Part shown: in pieces, positions 25,942 through 34,887 of the stretch
Layout: each line of letters starts with the position of its first letter
Position numbering within the stretch: the stretch's first letter is position 1
Source: Nocardioides sp.
Lineage (GTDB): Bacteria > Actinomycetota > Actinomycetes > Propionibacteriales > Nocardioidaceae
Direction: 5' to 3'
Length of the DNA stretch: 64,000 nucleotides
Assembly (NCBI GenBank): GCA_002729525.1
Contig: PBYI01000009.1
Span: forward strand, 206,044 to 270,043
Program-made: the position numbers and the translations under genes
Notes under the pieces: generated by a model
Told to the model about the DNA's origin: nothing
Seen by the model: only the letters and a program-made list of their open reading frames with translations
The model's database searches: none

Positions 25942-26415
25942 ATGAGCCAGAGCCCGCCGCCCCCGCCGTACGGCTCGCCCGAGCCCGGTGCGCCGTACGT
26001 CGGTCACTACCCGGGCGTCTCGCCCGCGCAGGCCCGAGGTGCGGACGGGCTCACGTCCGAGGAGCGCACCTGGGGCGGCGCCGCCCACTGGTCTGCACTC
26101 GTCGGATCGGCGTTCGGGCTGGCCTTCCTCGGTCCGCTCGTGGTGATGCTCGTCGGCGGCGACCGCTCGCCGTGGATCCGCCGCCAGTCGGTGGAGTCGC
26201 TGAACTTCCAGCTCTCGATGCTGCTCTACGCCACCGTCGGCGGGGTGCTGGCGGTCGTCGTGGCCATCGTGACCCTCGGCCTCGGCGTGCTGCTGGTGCT
26301 GCCCGCCGCCCTCGCGCTGGGCGTGCTGTGGCTGGTGCTGACGATCATCGGCTCGGTGCGGGCGAGCGGCGGCGTCGACTACCGCTACCCGCTGACGATC
26401 CGCTTCCTGTCCTGA
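25942..26415 (+). CDS. DUF4870 (Tic20-like) membrane protein
   Basis: A 157-residue membrane protein. A proline-rich cytoplasmic N-terminus (about 1-45) is followed by three hydrophobic segments: about 50-72 (SALVGSAFGLAFLGPLVVMLV), 88-115 and 118-138. The motif W-I-R-R-Q-S-V-E-S-L-N-F-Q between the first two is the DUF4870 signature (usually R-x-Q-A-x-x-A-L-N-F-Q). Function is unknown. GGAGG sits upstream of the ATG. It ends ten bases from the convergent hemW. Confidence 0.82.
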   Translation: MSQSPPPPPYGSPEPGAPYVGHYPGVSPAQARGADGLTSEERTWGGAAHWSALVGSAFGLAFLGPLVVMLVGGDRSPWIRRQSVESLNFQLSMLLYATVGGVLAVVVAIVTLGLGVLLVLPAALALGVLWLVLTIIGSVRASGGVDYRYPLTIRFLS

Positions 26416-26425
26416 CCGCGCCCCC

Positions 26426-27658
26426 TCAGGGCAGCAGGCGGTGCACCACACCGTCAGCGAGCAGGCGTCCGCGCCGGGTGAGCACCAGCCGGTCGGCCCG
26501 GTCGGGCCGTTCGGGCACGGGGACCAGCTCACCGAGCCCGTCCCCGACCACCCCGGCCACCGCCTCCCGTCCGGCGTCGTCGAGCGCCGACAGCGGCAGA
26601 CCGTCACGCAGCCTCAGCTCCAACAGGACCCGCTCGACCCGCCGGCTCTCCTCGTCGAGCACCTCCCGCGCGTGCCCGGGCGAGCGACCCGCGGCCAGCC
26701 GGGCGGCGTACGCCGCGGGGTGCTTGACGTTCCACCAGCGGGTGCCGCCGACGTGGCTGTGCGCCCCGGGACCGACGCCCCACCAGTCGCCGCCGCGCCA
26801 GTAGGCGAGGTTGTGCCGGCACGCCGCGCCCAGCCGGCCCCAGTTGGAGACCTCGTACCAGCCGAGTCCGGCCGCGTCCAGCCGCTCGTCGGCCACGACG
26901 TACTTGTCGGCCAGGTCGTCGTCGTCCGGCATCGGCACGACGCCGCGGGCGACCTGACGGGCGAGCGCGGTGCCCTCCTCGACGATCAGCGCGTACGCCG
27001 ACACGTGGTCGGGGCCAGCGTCGAGGGCCGCGTCGAGCGAGGTCTCCCAGTCGGCGAGCGACTCCCCCGGCGTGCCGTAGATGAGGTCGAGGCTGACCTG
27101 GTCGAAGCCGGCGTCGCGCGCCCACGCGACCGCCCGCGGCACCCGCTCGGGGTCATGGGTGCGGTCGAGCACGGCCAGTACCGACGTCACCGCCGACTGC
27201 ATGCCGAAGGAGATCCGGGTGAAGCCGGCGTCCCGCAGCCGACGCAGGTCGTCCGGGGTCACCGAGTCGGGGTTGGACTCCGTGGTGACCTCGGCGTCAT
27301 CGGCCAGCCCGAACTCCGCGTCGACGGTCGCCAGCAGGCCGCCGAGCGCGTCGGGCGCGAGCACGGTCGGGGTGCCGCCGCCGACGAAGACGGTGTCGAC
27401 GCGGCGCCCGTCGTCGGCCAGCACCCGGCGCGCGAGGCGGACCTCGTCGGCGGCCGTGGCGGCGTACGACGTCCGCGAGGCGCCGGGGCCGAGCTCCTCG
27501 GCGGTGTAGGTGTTGAAGTCGCAGTAGCCGCAGCGCGTCGCGCAGAAGGGCACGTGCAGGTAGAACGACAGGCTCCGCGCCTCGGCGCCGACCAGCGCCG
27601 ACGACGGCAGCGCGCCGTCGTCGGGCACGGGGTCACCGGGTGGGAGCACGGAGGGCAC
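26426..27658 (-). CDS. hemW: Radical SAM heme chaperone HemW
   Basis: A 410-residue radical SAM protein of the HemW/HemN-like group, which binds heme and passes it to target proteins rather than acting as coproporphyrinogen dehydrogenase. Seen: HVPFCATRCGYCDF with the 4Fe-4S cysteines 39, 43 and 46, then FVGGGTPTVL, TTESNPDS and the HemN C-terminal domain (about 300-400). The N-terminal motif lacks the extra cysteine (CxxxCxxCxC) of true HemN. The GTG at 27658 lies inside the 3' arm of a large hairpin (27650-27686); a second GTG at 27649 just after the hairpin is an equally possible start. Confidence 0.88.
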   Translation of the reverse strand: MPSVLPPGDPVPDDGALPSSALVGAEARSLSFYLHVPFCATRCGYCDFNTYTAEELGPGASRTSYAATAADEVRLARRVLADDGRRVDTVFVGGGTPTVLAPDALGGLLATVDAEFGLADDAEVTTESNPDSVTPDDLRRLRDAGFTRISFGMQSAVTSVLAVLDRTHDPERVPRAVAWARDAGFDQVSLDLIYGTPGESLADWETSLDAALDAGPDHVSAYALIVEEGTALARQVARGVVPMPDDDDLADKYVVADERLDAAGLGWYEVSNWGRLGAACRHNLAYWRGGDWWGVGPGAHSHVGGTRWWNVKHPAAYAARLAAGRSPGHAREVLDEESRRVERVLLELRLRDGLPLSALDDAGREAVAGVVGDGLGELVPVPERPDRADRLVLTRRGRLLADGVVHRLLP

Positions 27659-27686
27659 CGGGTGATCCTGTCACCCGGTGCCCTCC
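27650..27686 (-). terminator. Perfect 16-bp hairpin spanning the hemW start
   Basis: Arms of 16 bases (GGAGGGCACCGGGTGA and its complement) enclose a five-base loop. It lies 62 bases past the acyl-CoA ligase stop and covers the annotated hemW GTG. It could terminate the upstream gene, restrain hemW translation, or both. A second palindrome, GCGCCTCGCGAGGCGC, lies at 27716-27731. Confidence 0.6.
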
Positions 27687-27747
27687 GGTGGCGCGTCGGC
27701 TCAGCGGCCCGGCCGGCGCCTCGCGAGGCGCGGCCGCGGCGGCCCGC

Positions 27748-29562
27748 TCAGCTGTAGAACGACGAGATCAGCTCGGCGTTGTTGGACTCCACGACGTTGC
27801 GCTTGACCTTCATCGAGGGGGTCAGCTCGCCCGACTCGATGGTCAGGTCGGAGGAGAGGATCTCCCACTTCTTGATGGTCTCCCACCGGTTGAGGCGGGT
27901 GTTGAGCTCGTCGACGTAGTCGCCGATCATCGTGCGGACCTTCTCCGAGGCCACGACGTCGGCGTAGTCGGCGCCCGCCATGCCGTTCTCGTTGGCCCAC
28001 TCGGCCATCGAGTCGGGGTCGAGGGTGATCAGCGCGGAGACGAAGTTGCGCTCGTTGCCGAAGACCATGAACTGGCTGGCGTAGGGGCACACGGCCTTGA
28101 ACTTCGCCTCGATCGCCGACGGGGCGATGTACTTGCCGCCCGACGTCTTGAAGAGGTCCTTGATGCGACCGGTGATGGTGAGGAAGCCCTCGGCGTCGAG
28201 GCTGCCCTTGTCACCGGTGCGCAGCCAGCCGTCCTCGGTGAACGTCTTGGCGGTCTCCTCGGGCAGGTTGTGGTAGCCGGCCATGATGTGCGGCCCGCGC
28301 AGCTGCACCTCGTCGCCCTCGCCGATGCGGACCTCGGCGCCCGGGAGCGCCGGGCCGACGGTGCCCATCTTGTAGTTGTCCGGGTGGTTGACCGTGGCGC
28401 AGGCGGCGTTCTCGGTCATGCCGTAGCCCTCGAGGATGAGGATGCCCGCAGCGTGGAACCAGTCGGCGATCTCGGCGTTGAGCGCGGCGGAGCCGGAGAT
28501 GAAGAACTTCACCCGGCCACCGAAGCGCTCGCGGACCTTGCTGAAGACCAGCTTGTCGAACAGGCCGTGCTGGAGCTTGAGCGGGAGCGGGATGCTCTGG
28601 CCCTCACGCTTGCGACGGTCGACCTCGGTGCCGACCTTGAAGGCCTGCTTGAAGATCTTCTCCTTGGCACCGCCCTCGGACGCGGTCATCTGCACGATGC
28701 GCGAGTAGGCCTTCTCGAAGATGCGGGGGGCCGCGCCCATGAAGGTCGGCTTCACCACGCCCAGGTTGTCGACGATCTTCTCGACCCGGCCGTCGACGGC
28801 GGTCGCGAAGCCGCACGCGAGCTGGGCGGAGAGGAGCACCTTGCCGAACGAGTGCGCCATCGGCAGCCAGAGGAACTGCAGGTCGGACTCGTCGAGGATG
28901 TGCTGCGCCTCGATGGCGGACCCCTCGTAGACCCACGCGCGGTGCGTCAGGCGCACGCCCTTGGGGTTGCCGGTGGTGCCGGAGGTGTAGATGAGCGTGG
29001 CGAGCTGGTCGGCCGGGATCTTCTCGGCGATCTGCTCGATGACGCCGGGGTGCTCACCGAGGTAGGTCTCGCCCAGCGCGGCCAGGTCGTCCATGGAGAT
29101 GACCCAGTCGCCGTCGGCGGTGCCGTCGAAGGTGATGACCTTGCTGAGCGCGGGCAGCTCGTCGCGGTGCTCGCGGAGCTTGGCGATCTGCTCGTCGTCC
29201 TCGGCGAAGATCAGCCGGCACTCGGAGTCGCCCACGATGTAGGCGGTGCCCTCGGAGTTGGTGCTCGGGTAGACCGTGGTGGTCGCGCCGCCGGCGCACA
29301 TGATCGAGAGGTCGGCGAGGATCCACTCGTAGCGGGTGCCCGCGGCGATGCCGACCCGCTGCTCGGCCTCCAGGCCCAGCGACAGCAGTCCGCCGGCGAG
29401 CAGCCGGACGCGGTCACCGACCTGCTTCCAGGTCACCGACTCCCAGGACTCGCCGACCGGGAAGCGGTAGGCCTCGCCCTGCGGCGACGCCTCGACCCGG
29501 TCGAGGAACTGGACGGCGACGTTCTGCTTCATTCGGTCGACGAAGGAGTGGTCGGTCTGCAT
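27748..29562 (-). CDS. Long-chain acyl-CoA synthetase (AMP-dependent)
   Basis: A 604-residue adenylate-forming enzyme that converts long-chain fatty acids to acyl-CoA with ATP. Seen: the P-loop YTSGTTGNPKGV (about residue 191), the adenine motif GYGMTENA (about 389), WLRTGDKG and the hinge GRIKDLFKTSGGKYIAP near 485, typical of the FadD15/FAA1-like group with long linkers. The ATG at 29562 (MQTDHSFVD) has AGGAG upstream; the frame stays open further but without a ribosome site. The upstream region contains GGTCACCGG and CCGGTGACC half-sites 32 bases apart (29620-29669), which could be an operator. Downstream are two hairpins before hemW. Confidence 0.88.
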   Translation of the reverse strand: MQTDHSFVDRMKQNVAVQFLDRVEASPQGEAYRFPVGESWESVTWKQVGDRVRLLAGGLLSLGLEAEQRVGIAAGTRYEWILADLSIMCAGGATTTVYPSTNSEGTAYIVGDSECRLIFAEDDEQIAKLREHRDELPALSKVITFDGTADGDWVISMDDLAALGETYLGEHPGVIEQIAEKIPADQLATLIYTSGTTGNPKGVRLTHRAWVYEGSAIEAQHILDESDLQFLWLPMAHSFGKVLLSAQLACGFATAVDGRVEKIVDNLGVVKPTFMGAAPRIFEKAYSRIVQMTASEGGAKEKIFKQAFKVGTEVDRRKREGQSIPLPLKLQHGLFDKLVFSKVRERFGGRVKFFISGSAALNAEIADWFHAAGILILEGYGMTENAACATVNHPDNYKMGTVGPALPGAEVRIGEGDEVQLRGPHIMAGYHNLPEETAKTFTEDGWLRTGDKGSLDAEGFLTITGRIKDLFKTSGGKYIAPSAIEAKFKAVCPYASQFMVFGNERNFVSALITLDPDSMAEWANENGMAGADYADVVASEKVRTMIGDYVDELNTRLNRWETIKKWEILSSDLTIESGELTPSMKVKRNVVESNNAELISSFYS

Positions 29563-29704
29563 GGGCGTGGAGGCTCCTGGCGGACGTGCGTGGGCGTGCT
29601 CGGAAGGGCACCTTCTCGGGGTCACCGGCAAAGGTGACTGGGAGGTAACCTAGATCACTCCCGGTGACCGCGGGTAGGGACCTCCGGCATCCGGCGCGCT
29701 TTGT

Positions 29705-30370
29705 TCAGCGCCCGTCCCGAGCGGCGAGTGCCTTCGCGCGGGCCTCCCGCACCAGGTCGTCGACCTCCAGCAGCCGCGGCAGCAGCTCTCGCTCGGTGGT
29801 GAGGGCACGGAACATCGTCGTCACGGTCACCCCGTGACCGGGCCGGTGCTCCACGACCAGGCCGTCGCCCGCACGCACCGTGCCGGGCTCGAGGACCTTG
29901 AGGTAGGGCCCCGGCCGACCCTCCTCGGTGAACCGCCGCACCCACGCCTTCGCGTCGAGCCCCAGCTCGCCCACCCACGCCTGGAACACGTTGCACGGGG
30001 TGCGCATCGAGCGGACCTCCAGCAGCAGGCCACCACCGTCCTCGGACCCGCCGATGCGCCACCGCTCCCCGATCTCGGCCTCGTTGACGTCGAGGCCCTC
30101 GGTGGTGAGGTTCTCCCCGAAGGCGCCGTCGGCGATCTCCGTGCCGAGCCGGTCGCCCCAGAAGTCGAGGTCCTCACGGGCGAACGCGTAGACCGCCTTG
30201 TCGACGCCACCGTGGTGCTTGAGGTTGGTGACCTGGTCGCCCTCGAGCCCGAGCTCGTGGACCGTGACGGGTCCGCTCACGGAGGTCTTGTCGATGGAGC
30301 TGCGGCGTCCCTCGGCCAGCCAGGGGGCAGGACGGGGACGACCGACGTTGACGGAGCGGATCACGGGCAC
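29705..30370 (-). CDS. MOSC domain protein (YiiM-like)
   Basis: A 221-residue MOSC-domain protein, related to the C-terminal sulfur-carrier domain of molybdenum cofactor sulfurase and to YiiM, which acts in detoxification of N-hydroxylated compounds. Seen: SVNVGRP at the start, SSIDKTSVSGPV, LGLEGDQVTNLKHHGGVDKAVYAY-like core, FGENLTTEGLDV, and the conserved cysteine in RTPCNVFQAW (about residue 126). A C-terminal segment (about 180-215) resembles the helical 3-alpha extension of YiiM. GTG 30370 (VPVIRSVNVG) is used; GTG 30364 is also possible. The partner reductase is not encoded nearby. Confidence 0.85.
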   Translation of the reverse strand: MPVIRSVNVGRPRPAPWLAEGRRSSIDKTSVSGPVTVHELGLEGDQVTNLKHHGGVDKAVYAFAREDLDFWGDRLGTEIADGAFGENLTTEGLDVNEAEIGERWRIGGSEDGGGLLLEVRSMRTPCNVFQAWVGELGLDAKAWVRRFTEEGRPGPYLKVLEPGTVRAGDGLVVEHRPGHGVTVTTMFRALTTERELLPRLLEVDDLVREARAKALAARDGR

Positions 30371-30444
30371 CGGTCGAGTCTCGCACCCGGAGCGCGTCCG
30401 GTGCGCGCGGGTTTCGGCCGTCGGGTGCGACGTCGTGCGCGCCG

Positions 30445-31836
30445 TCAGGTACGCCGACCCGCGAACACCGCGAGGGCGCCCACCGCCACGGTGCACCCCA
30501 GCACGGCCACGAAGGCCGAGCGGTCGGCCGCGGTGCCCACCGCGGTGAAGACCAGGCCGACCACGGCGACCGAGGAGGCCGCACCGACGGCGTCGCTGAT
30601 CGTGAGCGCCGACGAGGCCGACCCCCGTTCGGACGGTGACGTGCGAGCCAGCACCGCGTTGGTGGTGCGGGGGAAGGCCAGGCCCATGCCGGACGCGGTG
30701 AGGGTCCAGCCCAGGCCGATCACGAGCGGGTGCAGCCCGAGCGCCGTCGCCACGAGCACGGCCGCGATGCCCGAGGTGACCAGCACCGGGCCCAGCGCGA
30801 GCGCGCGCTCGTCGGCGAGCCGGTCGCCGAGCCGGCCCTGCACCTGGCTCGCGGCGGCCCAGCCGAGCGTGGCCGCGGTCAGCACCAGCCCGCTCACCGC
30901 GACCGAGACGGCGTACTGCTCCTGGAGGAGGTAGGGCAGGTAGGCCTCGGAGGCGAAGAACGCGCCGCCGAGCAGGCCGCGCACGCCGACGACGGCCGGC
31001 AGCCCGCGCGCCAGCCGGAGCGTGGCGGGTGGCAGCAGCGGGCGGACCGCGACCACCGCGACCGCGAGCGCGACCGCACCGGCGGCGGCGCGGGCCGCGC
31101 CGTCGAGGGAGCCCGCGAGGTTGAGCCCGACGACCGCTGCGGCCACCACGGCGGCGAGGCCGAGGCGACGTACGCCGGCTCGTCGGGCGGGCGTCGCTGC
31201 CCGGTCGTCGTGCGGGTCGGCGTCCGGGCGGACCGGCGGGTCCACCCGGCGCAGGCTGGGGACCAGCGCCGCGAGCGCCGCGCCCGCGAGCCCGACGACG
31301 CCGAGGAACACCCAGCGCCAGCCGACGGTGTCGGCGACGACCCCGGCCAGCAGCGGCCCGACCAGACCGGGCAGCACCCAGGCGAGCGCGAAGACGCCGA
31401 GCACCCGCGGCCGGTCGGGCGGGTCGAAGACCTGGCCGACGAGCACGTACAGCGCGACCGTCAGTCCACCGGCGCCCAGGCCCTGGAGGAAGCGGCCGAC
31501 GACGAGGACCTCGATGCCGGGCGCGAGACCCGCGACCAGCAGACCCGCGCCGAAGCCGCCGACGGTCGCCAGCAGCGGCTTCACGGCGCCCACCCGGTCG
31601 GCCCAGGCGCCGGTGGCGACCATGCCCACCACGCTGGCGGCCAGCGTCGCCGAGAACGCCACGGCGTACCACTGGCGACCGTCGAGGTCGGCGGTCACCT
31701 CGGGCATCACGGTGGCGACCGCGAGGGCCTCGAAGGCGGCCAGGAAGACCAGCGTGAACGCGCCGGTGGTCGCGCCGCGGTAGCGGGCACCGAGGAGGTG
31801 CTCGCGGGGTCCCGGGACGACGGTCGGCGTGGTCAC
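30445..31836 (-). CDS. MFS transporter (drug efflux type)
   Basis: A 463-residue major facilitator with about fourteen hydrophobic segments, close to the DHA2-like drug/proton antiporters. Seen: the family motif FEALAVATVMPEVTADL in the first helix, GAWADRVGAVKPLLA in the loop between helices 2 and 3, and GRFLQGLGAGG in helix 4. Substrate is unknown. GTG 31836 is chosen because TAGCGT (31844-31849) is seven bases upstream; a start at 31875 would place the promoter inside the gene. It precedes the MOSC gene by 74 bases but that gene probably has its own promoter. Confidence 0.85.
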   Translation of the reverse strand: MTTPTVVPGPREHLLGARYRGATTGAFTLVFLAAFEALAVATVMPEVTADLDGRQWYAVAFSATLAASVVGMVATGAWADRVGAVKPLLATVGGFGAGLLVAGLAPGIEVLVVGRFLQGLGAGGLTVALYVLVGQVFDPPDRPRVLGVFALAWVLPGLVGPLLAGVVADTVGWRWVFLGVVGLAGAALAALVPSLRRVDPPVRPDADPHDDRAATPARRAGVRRLGLAAVVAAAVVGLNLAGSLDGAARAAAGAVALAVAVVAVRPLLPPATLRLARGLPAVVGVRGLLGGAFFASEAYLPYLLQEQYAVSVAVSGLVLTAATLGWAAASQVQGRLGDRLADERALALGPVLVTSGIAAVLVATALGLHPLVIGLGWTLTASGMGLAFPRTTNAVLARTSPSERGSASSALTISDAVGAASSVAVVGLVFTAVGTAADRSAFVAVLGCTVAVGALAVFAGRRT

Positions 31837-31884
31837 GGGAGAGACGCTAGGACCTCGACCCGGGTCGAGGTCCATTCGCCGACG

Positions 31885-32802
31885 TCAGCCGACGACCGCC
31901 TTGGCGACCGTGATCATCCGGGTGACGTAGTCGCGGTCGACGGGCCGGCCGGCGTCCGCCTCCTCGACCTCCCAGAGCGCGTTGAGCAGCAGCCGCACGT
32001 GCACCCAGGCCCGGGCGCGGTCCTCGTCGAGCCCGGCGGTGTCGACCAGGGTCTCGAACCGGGTGCGCAGCGAGCGGTGCACGTCGCCGGCGGTCTCCTC
32101 GAACCGGTTCCACAGCATCGGCGCGAGCTCCCAGGTCGGGTCGCCGTTCATCGCGTGCGGGTCGATCACCCGCCACTCCCCCGGCGCGCGCGGGTCGGCC
32201 AGCACGTTCTCGTAGTGCAGGTCGCCGTGCACGAGCCGGCCGCCGGTCACGCCGGCCTTGTCGGCCACCAGGTCGCGGACGTGGGCGAGCCACTGCTCGA
32301 CCATGCGGTGCGGCAGCGGCCCGTCGACCGGCAGCGCGCGCATCCGCTCGACGTACGACCCGACGTACGACGCCACGGTGCGCACGCGAGCGGGCGCGGG
32401 CACGTGCAGGTCGCCGTACAGCCGGGCGACGGTCTCGCAGGCGGCGAGGTCCCACTCCTCGGTGAGGTCGCGCCGCTCCAGCCGCTCCAGCAGGACGGCC
32501 CGGCGGTGCGGGTCGGCGCGCAGCAGCGTGACCGCGCCCCGACCCGACCAGGTGCGCAGCGCCAGCGCCTCGTGCTCGGTCTCGACGTCGGGGAAGGCCA
32601 CCTTGAGCACGACCTCCGAGCCGTCGTCGTCGACGACCGGGAGCACGACCGAGGCGTGACCCCACCAGACCGGGCCCTCCGGACGCAGCGACCACTCCTC
32701 GACCAGCTCGCGCAACAGGCGCGGCACCCGGTCGACGTACGCCGCCCAGTCGTCGCCGCGCGTCGCCATCGCGAGCACGGGGTCGGGCAGGGTCGGGAGC
32801 AC
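31885..32802 (-). CDS. APH(6)/StrB-like phosphotransferase
   Basis: A 305-residue kinase-fold protein of the aminoglycoside/hydroxyurea phosphotransferase family (APH(6)/StrB-like). Seen: VVLKVAFPDVETEHEALALR (ATP-binding Lys), the catalytic loop LVHGDLHYENVL (about residue 189) and the metal Asp in WRVIDPHAM. Members phosphorylate streptomycin or related compounds, but chromosomal homologues in soil actinobacteria often have other substrates, so no resistance is claimed. GTG 32802 has CAGACT six bases upstream as a possible leaderless -10. It lies 147 bases downstream of lepA; that gap holds no recognisable gene. Confidence 0.78.
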   Translation of the reverse strand: MLPTLPDPVLAMATRGDDWAAYVDRVPRLLRELVEEWSLRPEGPVWWGHASVVLPVVDDDGSEVVLKVAFPDVETEHEALALRTWSGRGAVTLLRADPHRRAVLLERLERRDLTEEWDLAACETVARLYGDLHVPAPARVRTVASYVGSYVERMRALPVDGPLPHRMVEQWLAHVRDLVADKAGVTGGRLVHGDLHYENVLADPRAPGEWRVIDPHAMNGDPTWELAPMLWNRFEETAGDVHRSLRTRFETLVDTAGLDEDRARAWVHVRLLLNALWEVEEADAGRPVDRDYVTRMITVAKAVVG

Positions 32803-32949
32803 CCGTCCAGTCTGCCGCTGCTGCGTCTCGACGACGACGGTGGTCGTGCGCCTCCTCGACAGCGCCTACCTCGCGCACGTCGGTCCAGGGCACCTCGGCG
32901 TGCGCGGCGCCGTGCCGCAGGGCGACGCCGGGCAGGGCGTCGGGCGTCC

Positions 32950-34887
32950 CTACTTCTTCGGCTGGTCGCCCGTCGGGCCGGTGGTGGCGAGCGCGGCCAC
33001 GAAGGCCTCCTGGGGGACCTCGACGCGGCCGACCATCTTCATCCGCTTCTTGCCCTCCTTCTGCTTCTCCAGCAGCTTGCGCTTGCGGCTGATGTCGCCG
33101 CCGTAGCACTTGGCGAGGACGTCCTTGCGGATGGCGCGAATGGTCTCGCGGGCGATGACCCGGGCGCCCACGGCGGCCTGGATCGGCACCTCGTACTGCT
33201 GGCGCGGGATGAGCTCCTTGAGCTTGCCGGCCATCATCACGCCGTAGGCGTACGACGCGTCGCGGTGCACGATCGAGCTGAACGCGTCGACCGGCTCGCC
33301 CTGCAGCAGGATGTCGACCTTCACCAGGTCGGCGGCCTGGTCGCCGGTGGGGTCGTAGTCGAGGCTGGCGTAGCCCTTGGTGCGCGACTTCAGCTGGTCG
33401 AAGAAGTCGAAGACGATCTCGGCGAGCGGCAGCTTGTAGCGCATCTCGACCCGGTCGGGAGACAGGTAGTCCATGCCCTGCAGGTCGCCGCGCTTGGTCT
33501 GGCAGAGCTCCATGATCGTGCCGATGTAGTCGCTCGGCGCCAGCAGCGTGGCGTCGACGACCGGCTCGCGGACCTCGTGGATCTTGCCCTCGGGGAACTC
33601 GCTGGGATTGGTCACCTCGTGCTCGGTGCCGTCCTCCATCGTGACCTGGTAGCTCACCGACGGTGCCGTCGAGATCAGGTCGAGGTTGAACTCCCGCTCG
33701 AGACGGTCGCGCGTGATCTCCATGTGCAGCAGGCCCAGGAACCCGCACCGGAAGCCGAAGCCCAGCGCGCCGGACGTCTCGGGCTCGTAGGTCAGCGAGG
33801 CGTCGTTGAGCTGGAGCTTCTCCAGCGCCTCGCGCAGGTCGCCGAACTGGTCGCCGTCGATGGGGTACAGGCCCGCGAAGACCATCGGGTTGGGGTCGGA
33901 GTAGCCGCCGAGCATCTCGGTCGCGCCGTGGTGCTCGGTGGTGATGGTGTCGCCGACGCGGGACTGGCGGACGTCCTTCACGCCGGTGATGAGGTAGCCG
34001 ACCTCGCCGACGCCGATGTCGTCGGCGGGGTTCTGCTCCGGACTGATGACGCCGATCTCGAGCATCTCGTGCGTGGCGCCGGTCGACATCATCTTGATCC
34101 GGTCACGGTGCTTGAGCTCGCCGTCGATGACGCGGACGTAGGTGATGACGCCGCGGTAGGTGTCGTAGACGGAGTCGAAGATGAGCGCCCGGGCGGGCGC
34201 GTCGGCGTCGCCCACCGGCGGCGGGGTCTGCTTGACGACCTCGTTGAGCACCTTCTCCACACCGAGGCCGGTCTTCGCCGACACGCGCAGCACGTCCTCG
34301 GGCTCGCAGCCGACCAGGCCGGCGAGCTCCTCGGCGTACTTGTCGGGGTCGGCGCTGGGCAGGTCGATCTTGTTGAGCACCGGGATGATGTGCAGGTCGG
34401 CACTCATCGCCAGGTAGAGGTTAGCCAGGGTCTGCGCCTCGATGCCCTGCGCGGCGTCGACCAGCAGGATCGCGGCCTCGCACGCCGCCAACGACCGGGA
34501 GACCTCGTAGGTGAAGTCGACGTGGCCGGGGGTGTCGATCATGTTGAGGACGTAGGTGCCGGGCTCGGCGCCCTCCTCGTTGCCGTCCGGGACCGTCCAC
34601 GGCAGCCGCACGGCCTGGCTCTTGATCGTGATGCCCCGCTCGCGCTCGATGTCCATCCGGTCGAGGTACTGCGCGCGGGCGCTGCGCTCGTCGAGGACAC
34701 CGGTCAGCTGGAGCATCCGGTCGGCCAGGGTCGACTTGCCGTGGTCGATGTGCGCGATGATGCAGAAGTTGCGGATGATCGCCGGGTCGGTCTGTCCGGG
34801 GACGGGCCAGGACGGGGCAGGCACAGCAGGCACGGGGTCTCGAGGCGCTCTCGTCGAGGGGGCGGGGGTCGGGACCCAGTGTCCCAC
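32950..34887 (-). CDS. lepA: Elongation factor 4 (LepA)
   Basis: A 645-residue translational GTPase. Seen: G1 AHIDHGKST, the [10 protein letters not shown] switch region, G3 DTPGH, G4 NKID, then domains II, III, V and the LepA-specific C-terminal domain ending in [21 protein letters not shown]4 acts on stalled ribosomes and in 30S biogenesis. The first about 30 residues (Pro-rich) are weakly conserved. GTG 34887 directly follows the stop of the pyruvate oxidase gene (TGAGTG), but GTG 34833 or 34824 would give a more typical N-terminus, so the start is uncertain. Confidence 0.93.
   Translation of the reverse strand: MGHWVPTPAPSTRAPRDPVPAVPAPSWPVPGQTDPAIIRNFCIIAHIDHGKSTLADRMLQLTGVLDERSARAQYLDRMDIERERGITIKSQAVRLPWTVPDGNEEGAEPGTYVLNMIDTPGHVDFTYEVSRSLAACEAAILLVDAAQGIEAQTLANLYLAMSADLHIIPVLNKIDLPSADPDKYAEELAGLVGCEPEDVLRVSAKTGLGVEKVLNEVVKQTPPPVGDADAPARALIFDSVYDTYRGVITYVRVIDGELKHRDRIKMMSTGATHEMLEIGVISPEQNPADDIGVGEVGYLITGVKDVRQSRVGDTITTEHHGATEMLGGYSDPNPMVFAGLYPIDGDQFGDLREALEKLQLNDASLTYEPETSGALGFGFRCGFLGLLHMEITRDRLEREFNLDLISTAPSVSYQVTMEDGTEHEVTNPSEFPEGKIHEVREPVVDATLLAPSDYIGTIMELCQTKRGDLQGMDYLSPDRVEMRYKLPLAEIVFDFFDQLKSRTKGYASLDYDPTGDQAADLVKVDILLQGEPVDAFSSIVHRDASYAYGVMMAGKLKELIPRQQYEVPIQAAVGARVIARETIRAIRKDVLAKCYGGDISRKRKLLEKQKEGKKRMKMVGRVEVPQEAFVAALATTGPTGDQPKK

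Noticed and set aside
32803..32949. 147-base gap between lepA and the StrB-like gene checked for a tRNA or small gene
   Set aside because: No cloverleaf and no frame with a start signal; nothing recognised.
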